DNA from: Paragonimus skrjabini miyazakii
Taxonomy: Eukaryota > Platyhelminthes > Trematoda > Plagiorchiida > Troglotrematidae
Length of the DNA stretch: 64,000 bases
Assembly: GCA_014338405.1 (NCBI GenBank)
Contig: JTDE01000191.1
Coordinates: forward strand, 1 to 64,000
Direction: 5' to 3'
The number at the start of each line of letters is the position of its first letter. The stretch's first letter is position 1. The notes below the pieces were generated by a model. The model searched no databases and had not been told where the DNA came from. It saw only the letters and a list, made by a program, of their open reading frames with translations. This document shows positions 39,908 to 48,659 of the stretch, one piece after another. The position numbers and the translations under genes were made by a program.

Positions 39908-40218
39908 CTGAATATGCGTCAAACGGTTGACCTTTATTGGCTGTACTTAGCTTTCCAAATTATCAGAGCTATCCTAGAAGAGAATCAATCGTCAGTGGAG
40001 TGTTTATTTATCGGCATGCAAAATTTATGCACATGTTCAACCCAGTTGTTTCCGGTATTGTGACTGTTTTGCATAAAGTAGCGTACGGAGTAATTTGCAG
40101 ACTGCCGGCACATATTGGAACAAAACTGTACCCGAACAAACGTGTCCTTACTAGCTTCAACTTGTATAGTTTTTGTTTAAAATCAGTTTGGAGTCAGAAT
40201 GAACCTGATTTCTCTTGA
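39908..40218 (+). CDS. candidate coding segment, two overlapping frames after strong acceptor
   Basis: A strong acceptor (TTCTTTTCTTCACAAATTA, then TTTATTTCAG) opens at 39908. In phase 0 it reads LNMRQTVDLYWLYLAFQIIR and stays open for 51 codons to a TGA at 40061; a GTATTG donor-like site at 40055 could end it. A second frame from about 39937 is open for 93 codons to 40218 and includes VVSGIVTVLHKVAYGVICRL. It would need a different acceptor (GGCTGTACTTAG). Both look protein-like. The overlap may mean alternative exons, a frameshifted relic, or that one frame is a shadow. No family was recognised. Confidence 0.3.
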
Positions 40219-40390
40219 AATACTTTTTAAGAACTAATGTTCATCTCTTCTTGGATGAATGACGCATCCACAAACTTTTGCGGGACAGAACAGTTTTTGA
40301 ATTGTATTCCTGTCATTAATTTCACTAGGACATTTTTTGGACATGTGTTATGAACTTTTTACGTTTTGAATTAACTAGCTAGCTGTTCCT

Positions 40391-41046
40391 TTGAAAACAA
40401 AGGGTTCAAATATGATACTACTGACTGAGCCGGATGATAGAACTACAAATGTCACCAACGACGTACGTGAAGGCTGTAAGAAACTATCATGTGATCCCAA
40501 ATTTGTGGTTTCGTTTGCCCTGGTATTATGTGCTAAATATTGCTTGGGATTATTTAAATTGGTTGGAAGCAATCCGTCAAAGTCATTACGGTAACAGAAC
40601 GGTTGAAAAAATTTATTTATCGTGTTCGATCAACAGGTTAAATGTGACCCAATAAATATGAGAAGAGTAACTGAGGAATGGGAGAAGCGGACAGTAGGGA
40701 TTTGTTGCTTGTTTGCCAGAAGTTATGCAGTCCCTGTTCCAAATTTTGAGCCTCATTGATTGTAGGCCGGAATGTAATCTGTCCACCCTAACATCTCTTG
40801 TACACGTTGGTCATGGTTGCGCAATCTGATACTAACTTTCCAAAAATCCTCGAAAAAACAGTCCAAGAAACTTATCAAACAGCTCAAGTGTCTGTGTGTT
40901 TTTATTTTCATATCTCAAAAACACACTTAAATATTCTACGACCTTTTGTTATGTTCGCCTATTTGTTTGCTCATGTCAAGCACCATGAGTTGATTGTACT
41001 ACAAAGTGACTGTCCAACAGAATTAGCGGCATCCGACGCGGATTAG
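40391..41046 (+). other. run of plus-strand open frames, coding doubtful
   Basis: Three frames lie here on the same strand as the 39.9-kb candidate. 40434-40655 includes PTTYVKAVRNYHVIPNLWFR. 40391-40594 overlaps it in another frame. 40798-41046 includes DTNFPKILEKTVQETYQTAQ. Splice signals are weak (CAACAG before GTTAAA at about 40637). They could be exons of one plus-strand gene continuing to 42.35 kb, or chance. Confidence 0.18.
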
Positions 41047-41219
41047 CCTGTCACAGTGACCGAAGCCGAAGGACACCTACGCTTCAAACCATCATCTCCA
41101 AGTGACTTGCGCTGCACCACTTGCGTTTCCACTCATACACAACGTATCCGGTGTAAACCCGAAGGAATAAGACCAGTACGTGTGTGAATGGGGCCTTTAT
41201 GTCCAGCCGGCCAATTGCG

Positions 41220-41241
41220 GTTAGCCAACTAATTGGCTAAC
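41220..41241. other. perfect 9-bp hairpin
   Basis: GTTAGCCAA and TTGGCTAAC flank a CTAA loop. It lies at the edge of a GC-richer patch (about 41.04-41.80 kb) that stands out from the surroundings and may be a repeat body of unrecognised type. Confidence 0.5.
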
Positions 41242-41256
41242 ACGAAAAGAAAACTT

Positions 41257-41373
41257 TTATCTCACGGAAAATAAACAGAGAGAGACTGCAATGACATCAT
41301 CTAAACTGAAAAGAAAGATGTGTAAAGTATAATACAAGGAGCATTTCAGTATACGAGTGCATTTTATTGCCTT
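41257..41373 (-). CDS. candidate terminal exon, 38 codons
   Basis: On the minus strand a long pyrimidine-rich tract (TTTTTCATTCTTATTC, then TTTCTCCAG) leads in phase 0 into KAIKCTRILKCSLYYTLHIF and ends with TAA at 41257. Two further acceptor-like tracts (ACACATCTTTCTTTTCAG and CTACCCATTCTTTTCTTCAG) lie within 200 bp on the same strand. The frame is also open upstream to about 41565, including CIDQDRGHLTANQLLVSDTW, so the exon may be longer. The product is unknown; the segment is hydrophobic. Confidence 0.27.
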   Translation of the reverse strand, partial: KAIKCTRILKCSLYYTLHIFLFSLDDVIAVSLCLFSVR

Positions 41374-41584
41374 CTGGAGAAAGAATAAGAATGAAAAACA
41401 AAATTCAGATTGGACCACGAAAAGAATAGGCAACCCATTCTTCATAAAATATACCATCAAAGCTGAAGAAAAGAATGGGTAGAAGACCGCAGACACCCAA
41501 GTATCTGAAACGAGGAGCTGGTTTGCTGTCAAATGACCACGGTCTTGGTCGATGCAATCGTTCACTGATGTGAGCTACCCGAGT

Positions 41585-41791
41585 CTAACGTACTCGTCGC
41601 CTCTTCGCCGATAGTGCATTATAGGTACGCTGGTGACCTGCTAAACAGAGGGGGCCAGCGCATTCGCAATCGCGCACATCGCAACGCCACAAAGTCATGT
41701 CATCACTATCTGTCATTCTGCGTAACTGAACATTAGCGGCAGTAAAACGGTTTCTTTCACAGCAGTTGCTCATTTGACCAACTGAAACCAT
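41585..41791 (-). CDS. possible Cys/Arg-rich exon
   Basis: A minus-strand frame begins at an ATG (MVSVGQMSNCCERNRFTAAN). It has a Cys/His cluster with CDVRDCECAGPLCLAGHQ and a basic tail SAKRRRVR before TAG. A GTACGT donor-like site lies inside the tail. The spacing does not match a standard C2H2 finger. The patch is GC-richer than its surroundings. Confidence 0.2.
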   Translation of the reverse strand: MVSVGQMSNCCERNRFTAANVQLRRMTDSDDMTLWRCDVRDCECAGPLCLAGHQRTYNALSAKRRRVR

Positions 41792-41898
41792 TCTGTCAGT
41801 AAGATACCTGTCTTTCAGATTGTCTGTTGTTTGCCAAACTAATCGGTCTAAATTGGTGAAGTCATTAGTATCCGGTTACGCAATATTGATTCATGTGC

Positions 41899-42108
41899 TC
41901 AACAGAGATTCAGCCGGATGTTTAGTGTCCTTTGACTGCATTCAGTCGGACTGGCAGTTCGAAAATGTGGCAGCGTAACTGCTAGAATAACACGCAGCAC
42001 GTAATTGCTATTGTCCAGCTCTTTTAGTAGGTTACTGTTTCCATGATTATTTTGTTGTAAATAGCTTGGTGATTGAGCGAAAATCAAACCTTGTTCACTA
42101 CCTTGTTG
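41899..42108 (-). CDS. candidate exon, 69 codons, polar
   Basis: The frame opens in phase 0 directly after an AG (CAAGATAG) at 42109, though without a strong pyrimidine tract. It starts QQGSEQGLIFAQSPSYLQQN, continues with NSNLLKELDNSNYVLRVILA, and ends with TGA at 41899. Composition (Q, N, S, E, L with few Cys) is that of real protein rather than random translation. It is one of three successive minus-strand frames between 41.26 and 42.11 kb, though phases between them were not reconciled. No family was recognised. Confidence 0.3.
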   Translation of the reverse strand, partial: QQGSEQGLIFAQSPSYLQQNNHGNSNLLKELDNSNYVLRVILAVTLPHFRTASPTECSQRTLNIRLNLC

Positions 42109-42350
42109 CTATCTTGATTGGTTGGTGAATAATGTGCTAAGGAAAATGATCAGAATGGATTTAAAAAACTGCAGTCGAGAAATGTTTTTGACTGATAATA
42201 TCTGGTCCATTTTTATGTTACTAACTGACCAGTATTTATAAGAATACAAATATAGTTTTTTGTAAAGGCATTCTTGGGGCTATGATTTACAACAACCATC
42301 AAAAATTAAAAGAGTAACACTGACTACATAATAATTTTTTGATCTCTCAG

Positions 42351-42699
42351 AGTACACTGTAAGTGAAGAAGGTGAACCGTGTAATAAATCCTCTACGGTT
42401 CTGAAACAACTCAGTTCGTTATTTGAACGAAGGCATTGGAACCAGACATTTGAATTTTTCAGGACTGACGTAAAACACTACTTAATTTCCTATGCAACCG
42501 ATGACACTAAACGGGATGTGAACCTACAGAACGCAATTCACTCTCTGTTACGTAACCTGTTCGCTACAAGCGTGTATTTGCGTTACATTTATGCACTTTG
42601 TAACAGCAGAAGGTTAGCACATCTTCCGGTAGCCACTGGAAGCAATAAATCAATCTGTGTCGTCGGCTCAAAATCTGAGAAAAATTCAGTAATCTTCAG
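42351..42699 (+). CDS. candidate internal exon, 115 codons, best coding candidate in the window
   Basis: The acceptor ATAATTTTTTGATCTCTCAG opens at 42351. After two completing bases the frame reads YTVSEEGEPCNKSSTVLKQL, then FERRHWNQTFEFFRTDVKHY, and remains open for 115 codons. It has no internal methionine and a balanced set of charged residues. It leaves two bases over at a CAG/GTTTAA donor at 42700; if unspliced it would stop at TGA 42710. Its phase matches the next candidate exon exactly. A much better donor, ATG/GTAAGT at 42756, lies beyond that stop, so exon-end choice is uncertain. No domain was recognised; the middle looks helical (DVNLQNAIHSLLRNLFATSV). Confidence 0.48.
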
Positions 42700-42995
42700 G
42701 TTTAAAAAATGAACCCTGATTGTTACTTTATTCTGTTGTCGTTCGTCGAAAGGATGGTAAGTGGGCATCATACGGTCTTTCTACAGATAGAATACGTTGC
42801 AGTGACCAATAATCATATTACTGGATTGAGGTTACACATCCCGTTATTGGAGAAAGTGATGTCTGTCCCCTTACCATTTTGTTTCCGTGAGCTAAACAAC
42901 ATAACTGAACGTGTTTCACAATCAGCTGACATGACCAAATGAATTGCTCTCTCACAAGTTATGTCTTCTTGCTGTCTTAATCTCTTTTATTTTAG

Positions 42996-43074
42996 GCCAA
43001 ATGACTCCGATTTGACTTACCTAATGTGTGTCAACAGTCTGATAAATGCAACTGAAACAAGTTTTCTATGCTAG
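42996..43074 (+). CDS. candidate terminal exon joined to 42351-42699
   Basis: One of the cleanest acceptors in the window (GCTGTCTTAATCTCTTTTA, then TTTTAG) opens at 42996. One completing base joins the two left over from the previous exon to make an Arg codon. The frame then reads PNDSDLTYLMCVNSLINATE to TAG at 43072-43074. The 296-bp intron would be of ordinary size. Matching phase, strong acceptor and composition support the pair; the weak upstream donor is the main doubt. Confidence 0.42.
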
Positions 43075-43079
43075 CAATG

Positions 43080-45154
43080 AACAGGCTAATTTTCTCGCAC
43101 CCCTACTGGTATGTACGGATTAAATATACAAAATTCCAAACAACGAATTTAGGGAGAGTCAAAGTTCAAGCCAGTTTCGTTTCTACCAAACCCACCTCAA
43201 GGTTACAGTTAATCTCTATGATACGTGCACAATGATGTGCAATAGACATTCGCTTCTACACACTGTAGTTAACGTTTATTTCCAAATGACAGCGAAACGT
43301 GAATATTGCTCGTTGTGGTTATCACCCCATAAGATGCTGCGCAATCGATGTCAGCGCGTTTTTTGTTGTAAAGCTTAGTCCTGGTTGTATAATCGTTTCA
43401 GAAAGCTGGTTCTGTGTTTGTTCAGTGAGTCTGGTTCCAAACTGTTGCTAAATTTCACACATGGATGACATTTTCCACGCATTCGCCGCCGCATCTAATA
43501 GCATGCAAACGCCATCAACTTTCTTGAACAATCCCCAACTTACGTGTACTTTCCGAAGCTACTGCTGACTTTTCGCAAACCATTTGGGAGATATTTCACA
43601 ATTCACCATCATGGCTGTTTTGGGTGGTCTACTACATTCCAGTAGTAAATGTACATTTTCCCGGGTCATTATCATGCTGCCGCATACAAAATCGCTAAAT
43701 TGTTCTTTAAAATGATAAATCAAAATGGTGTGGTAGGAAATTTGAAAACTTTGCAATGTAGTTCATTTCTCAACACGCAATTTTCGTACCCCCTCTTAAC
43801 AAAATATCTAAACTGACGAAAATAATTTAAATCGATTGTCAACAATTAACTATCAAACACAATTTTACATGTCAGCCTTCAAATTGATTGATTCTTATAT
43901 GAGCTCCAGGAATTCAATTATTTTTAAACAGACCATCACATAATACATGCAACATTCTCTCAGCCCTCTTGTTAACAATCAAATAACAATACCGTCTGAA
44001 GTTTTACTTATGTTGTTAGTGCAACATTTAGTTTTCGGTGCGTCCCTTTGTCCGAAAGTTTTTGGTCATGTTTACTCCCAAATTTCGTTGTATCGCTTTC
44101 AAGCCTGGAGCTTTGAACCCTTTGAGATAAAAGCTTTGAAGTGAAAAGAAAATTGTAACTCATTTTCAAAATTCCAAGAGACATTTCGAGCGTTATCTAC
44201 AAAATGATCACGTGATTTCAGAAGTGACTATCGTGTCACAAAATTATTTAAAGTTTACTCTGCCTATAATCCTGAAATTAATGGTACCCAAAGAGCACTG
44301 GTACCGTGACTGCCTTTCAGGCTAATTGTCTGACAAACAGAAGAAGTGTATATTAGTGGTCAGTCTTATCTTTGGAGCCTAGTCTGTTAGAATCAGCTGA
44401 AATCGATTTATCATTTGTGCCTGGAAGCAATTAATGCCATGCCACCCAACAGTTATGTTAGTTTTCCATAAATTACCGATAGGATATTAAACATAACGTG
44501 CTTTGTCCGAGCATAAGCAAGTTTAATTCTCACACGAGTTTCAGTTTGGTCAGAAAGAAACAATAAATCGTCCATGCAAACTAAGGAAGATTGCTTGAAA
44601 CGGCTTGATCATATTCTCATGCTGCTTTTCTTTCGCTGTTGTGTTCTTCAACCGATGTATCAAGCATGACGTCTTAACAACCAAACTGTTCAGCGTCCTC
44701 ATTGTGGCATATCGGTATCGACGGTTGAATTGCATATGACATTAAGGAAAGGTTGTTCTGGCAATCTACCCCAGTGTGGAATGCTAAATCACTGCATGGG
44801 CATATTTCTGAACATTCAAGTTAGATAGGAGATCAGCGATCAGTGATTAAACCACGTCCGAGATATTTTTCTTACGCAGGTCGTTTGGCGAGCTATCATC
44901 TAAAATTCAAGTCAGTTGGAGATACTAGACTGTTATACGGAAGGCCAGAGTTTGGTCTTTTTGTGTGTGAGCAGACAATTTTTTGGTTATGGGGTGGCTC
45001 TAGTGTGCGTCGAATAACTGACAGACAGTTTTCTTACTCGTTGCGCTTCCTTTTGCTAGTAGGTTGGGACTGATCAGCCGTATTGTGGTTGGCCTGTAAA
45101 CGAGCGAACATCTGCCACAGTCCCAGAGTGGGGTGAGTAACGGATTTTGGAAGC
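43080..45154. other. no supportable gene
   Basis: A minus-strand frame at 43559-43756 contains SDFVCGSMIMTRENVHLLLE, with no good splice signals. A 76-codon plus-strand frame at 44843-45073 ends beside the SINE pair and may be partly repeat sequence. Confidence 0.35.
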
Positions 45155-45312
45155 GGTTGGTTCCACTGATCACCTGCGAAGTGGTGGACAGCTGTTTAGA
45201 CCTAGTTGGATGTCATCAGTGCCACGCATGCCAAAGAATTGAACCCATGACCCGTGAATAATTAGCAGATTGCAGTCCAAGCACTTATCTACTGGACATG
45301 TGGGTCACAGTC
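45155..45312 (-). mobile_element. tRNA-derived SINE, minus-strand copy
   Basis: Read on the minus strand, the element has a box A-like TAGATAAGTGCTTGG and a box B-like GGGTTCAATTC, then a body containing CCAACTAGGT and AACAGCTGTCCA. It is a diverged duplicate, roughly four fifths alike by eye, of the plus-strand copy at 45401-45552. Homology stops at CCAACC in both. It is unrelated to the hammerhead repeat apart from its tRNA-like head. Confidence 0.75.
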
Positions 45313-45400
45313 ATAAAACGGCTGGTCGATTCCAGCCTATGAGCAAACGGAAGCGTAACGGTCAATGAAATTAATTCGCGTACCTTCCTGCAACCCATGC

Positions 45401-45552
45401 GACCGTGATCCCGTGACCTGTTGGATAAGCGCTTGGACTACAATCTGCTAGTTATTCACGGGTCGTGGGTTAGATTCTCCGACGTGTGTGAAGAGACCCA
45501 ACTAGGTCGAAACAGCTGTTCACTGCTTCGCTGGTGGCCACTGTAGCCAACC
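45401..45552 (+). mobile_element. tRNA-derived SINE, plus-strand copy
   Basis: The box A-like TGGATAAGCGC is at 45422-45432 and the box B-like GGTTAGATTCT at 45468-45478, a normal tRNA-type spacing. The following body matches the inverted copy. The two 5' ends face each other across an 88-bp spacer, so Pol III transcription would diverge, while read-through RNA could fold into a long hairpin. Confidence 0.75.
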
Positions 45553-45559
45553 GTATGCA

Positions 45560-47970
45560 ATCGGCAGACTAACTGAAAGTATAATGCCATTTGCTGGTTT
45601 TATTGTTCTCGTATATGCCCTCCATTCATACGCATGCACAGCGATGAGAGACTAACGTCGGTTGGTTTGGCTCTGGCTCTCCTGATAATAACAGACTGCA
45701 CTGCTCATCCATCAGACGGCTGTCCAACAGGCTGCAGTCTGCTCATTGTATACGGTTCATACGGTCTTGTATCACGGCTTTGTATCAACTGGTCAGGGTT
45801 ACCTACATCAATGGTCACCTTTGCAGAATATACTTCCATGAATAACAGAGTTCAGTATTAGTTTTGGGGAACTCACAAGAATTTGATCTCAGCCACCCTG
45901 GATTTATTTCTGTGATGTCAGTATAGAAGCGCAAATCAATTTAATCAATACTCTGTCTGATATGGTCATTTTCCACCTCCCCACTTACTTACAAGATTTC
46001 TGCTTTGGTTACCCAGCCTCAAGTGCACGTTCGTTAATAGATAACGGGAGACAAATTTTTAGTCCTGGTTTGGACGCGTGGCATACTACTTTAATAAGCC
46101 ATACTGACACCATGCCTCTAACTTAGTACTTCTCTCTGCAGAACTTTATAACGTATGAAAACTAAAATCGAGTAAGAATGTTTTACACCTTTTTATTCAA
46201 ATTCTTCTCTACGCCGTTAAAAATTCCAACTTAAATGCACTTTTCGAGAAACCCTAATATTTGTGGGAATGTCGACTACCAGACTAACCGCAGTGTCAAC
46301 ACAAATTGCTTTTGAACACATAGGGGAGGACTGTGATGTTTAATGGCCAAAGCCTTAGCGAACTAAAGTATGCATTTCCGGTGGCTCCGAAAGATCACCA
46401 AGAACGCGTCAGAAACTTCAACGAATTTCCTCAACCAAATGAGTGACTTTCGCAACTACAGAAGAATAGCAGTCGTAATTTGGCATTCTTTGATTGTATT
46501 TGGCCTCTGTTCACGTTTGCTAGCTATTGTTCACTGTTCGTTCAACTCTTTTCATGTGTTCATCTTGTTCCAGTCGTTCATGTTCAGATGGCACTAGTTA
46601 TCAGCTAGTCAACGATTCCTCTTCATGTTCAAACCACTTAATACTTCACATAACGTGATAACTTTGATTTTTCTAACTTGTAATTCAACTCGGATATCAC
46701 TGTGGTTATCCACCTGATCAGGGATAGAACGTCATCGGAAAAGGTATAACTGGTTCTGTCTACCACGTGTAATCACGTGCCAATAGACTTTGAATAGATT
46801 GATAGAGTTGCATAAGATTTGCGTTGACTTACTTAACATTTTGTGAGGCCAACATAGAATATCAATCTTCCACTAAACGAATGACTTTTGCATGTGACAA
46901 GACTAAGTAAAAACTGTCCAGTTAAGGAAATGCTTTCGGGTTATTATGCACAATAATATGAAGTAGATCAACCAGTTCTATGATGATCGTCCCCAGGGAT
47001 ACCCGTACTATTTTCTAAAACCGAACAAGTTACCTGCGCAAATCCGTAAATTCAAACTAACAGTGGTAAAATCCGAAACCTCAAGCAGTTTCTCCTTTGT
47101 TGGTCGCAGTGTACAAAAAGCGATGTTATCAGCAACGATTCATCCAAAAATTTGTGAACGCTTGATGCATTGTTTGGAAAAATACACACGTAAATTACGC
47201 TGATCGCTTCTGTCTGCGTGTTGGATACGAACAAATTGCTTTTTTGTCTGAAAGTTCTGTCATCCATTTGTAAACTTGGTGATGGCGAACAGCAGTTATT
47301 TTTCGTGGCCGGTTCACTCGCAGTAATAAATTTAACTTTTAACTTACTACCGTTTTCTCATTTACTTTGCGCGGAAGTGTTTTAAAATTTTTTGAAGTGA
47401 TCTCCTAAACATCATCAATTTGGTCGACGTTGAAATGAACATGGTTGTGTAGGTCTTGAGTATAAACGTGAATTTGTAACGTGTGGCGATTACACTTCGT
47501 CTGTCTTTTCCTCCTCTTTCATCCGGATGTAACCCACCCATTAACAAAGGTTTTAAATGAGGTCTTACCTTTTATCCGCATGTTGCCTGCACACACTCTC
47601 TACAACAATGAACGCTTGATATGACCTGCTGAAAACATGTAGTTGAAAGCTTATTCCTCAGTGAAGTGTATTGCAAGAGGCTATTTTGTGTGCAATCCAC
47701 TTTGTTTAGAATAGCTCACTCATTTTATGCACCGTAGAAACTTGTGAAACTGGTTGTTAAACTCCTCTCTAGTGGGAATATATTGCAAGATCTTGATAGA
47801 TCCCACTGAAAAATGGTTGTAATATAACAAATAATATGAAATACTTATGTGTACAGTTTCAGATAATCAGAAGTTGCTAACCCCAATGCTACAAAACTGC
47901 ATGGAGAAAACCTTTATGAAAAATATGAACATATAATATTCAGAGACGCAAGTGGATAATGAATGATAAC
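45560..47970. other. no supportable gene
   Basis: A 75-codon plus-strand frame at 45634-45861 is GC-richer (TSVGLALALLIITDCTAHPS) and adjoins the SINE, so it may be repeat-derived. Other frames are short and lack splice context. Confidence 0.35.
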
Positions 47971-47983
47971 AAAATATAATAAA

Positions 47984-48038
47984 TGGCGCAATGGTAAACA
48001 CGGTAGCCTCATGAAAAGCGTGGCCAAAGTTCCAGTCC
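47984..48038 (+). promoter_or_regulatory. Pol III-type internal promoter, unit 1
   Basis: Box A-like TGGCGCAATGG (47984-47994) and box B-like GTTCCAGTCC (48029-48038) lie about 45 nt apart, start to start, as in tRNA-derived SINEs. Box B has C where the consensus has a purine. Confidence 0.65.
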
Positions 48039-48056
48039 CGACAGTGGTAATGATAT

Positions 48057-48101
48057 GCACTACTGACGAGCTCTAGTGAGAGCGAAACTCGAGTTTAGTG
48101 C
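48057..48101 (+). ncRNA. hammerhead ribozyme, type I, intact core
   Basis: Stem I GCACTA (48057-48062) pairs with TAGTGC (48096-48101). The core CTGACGA is at 48063-48069. Stem II GCTCT/AGAGC is five perfect pairs closed by AGTG. GAAA is at 48084-48087. Stem III is the palindrome CTCGAG (48088-48093), so within one molecule only about two pairs with a UCGA loop can form, while two molecules can pair fully. The cleavage triplet is GUU, with the cut after 48095. All invariant core bases are present. GUU is usually slower than GUC. Confidence 0.92.
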
Positions 48102-48417
48102 TTCTTTTTGAAAAGGGCCGACTGGAAAGTCTATGGGAGTGCGACAGCTGTGATCAATTGTGGGTGATGTCCAAATTGAAATCAACCAAGTGCCCGACTA
48201 CTCATCAGTATTCTACAAGATAGCCTAGCAGGTTTAATGAGAGTTCGGAGATTTCGACCTGTCTAGGAAGTCCTAATCGCGGGGTTATCGATTGGAGTTA
48301 ACAGGACAGTTACTGTTTCTCCATTTCGAGACGATCGGGCAACCTGATCATTATTCACAAGCGAAAGTGGTTGAGCGTTCACACATGATAATTCGATCGT
48401 GCCTAATTTGAGGTCAA

Positions 48418-48472
48418 TGGTGCAGTGGTACACACGGTTGCCTCAAGAACAGCGTGGCCGGAGTTCTAGTCC
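48418..48472 (+). promoter_or_regulatory. Pol III-type internal promoter, unit 2
   Basis: Box A TGGTGCAGTGG (48418-48428) fits the tRNA consensus at every constrained position, and box B-like GTTCTAGTCC is at 48463-48472. This is the best-preserved promoter among the three copies. Confidence 0.65.
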
Positions 48473-48490
48473 CGGCAGTGGCGATCATAT

Positions 48491-48535
48491 GCACAACTGA
48501 CGAGCTCTAATGAGAGCGAAGCCCGAGTCTAGTGT
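48491..48535 (+). ncRNA. hammerhead ribozyme, type I, weakened copy
   Basis: The CTGACGA core is at 48497-48503 and stem II GCTCT/AGAGC is intact. GAAA reads GAAG at 48518-48521, turning the conserved A-U pair at the base of stem III into a G-U wobble. Stem III is CCC against GAG with one mismatch, and stem I has one mismatch and one wobble. The cleavage triplet is GUC, after 48529. Reduced activity is expected. Confidence 0.85.
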
Positions 48536-48659
48536 TTCTGCTGTTCGAAGTGGGCTGACTGGACACTTTATGGGAATGAGACAATTGGGATTAGTTATGG
48601 TTGATGTCCAATCTGTATGGAAACCAAAATCCCTTACTTCTCTTTTATATTACAAACCC

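Larger units (their letters stand above)
47975..48655 (+). mobile_element. tandem retrozyme-like array, about 1.6 units of a 434-bp hammerhead repeat
   Basis: Two head-to-tail units of the tRNA-derived hammerhead repeat occur here. Box A at 47984 recurs at 48418, and the predicted ribozyme cleavage point 48095 recurs at 48529, both 434 bp apart. Unit 1 starts close to its box A; the sequence between its ribozyme and the second box A matches the 5' flank of the 12.1-kb copy, so that flank belongs to the element. Unit 2 fades out near 48655. Tandem hammerhead repeats whose transcripts self-cleave into unit-length RNA are known as retrozymes and as schistosome hammerhead satellite DNA. Activity here is inferred, not shown. 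Confidence 0.85.
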
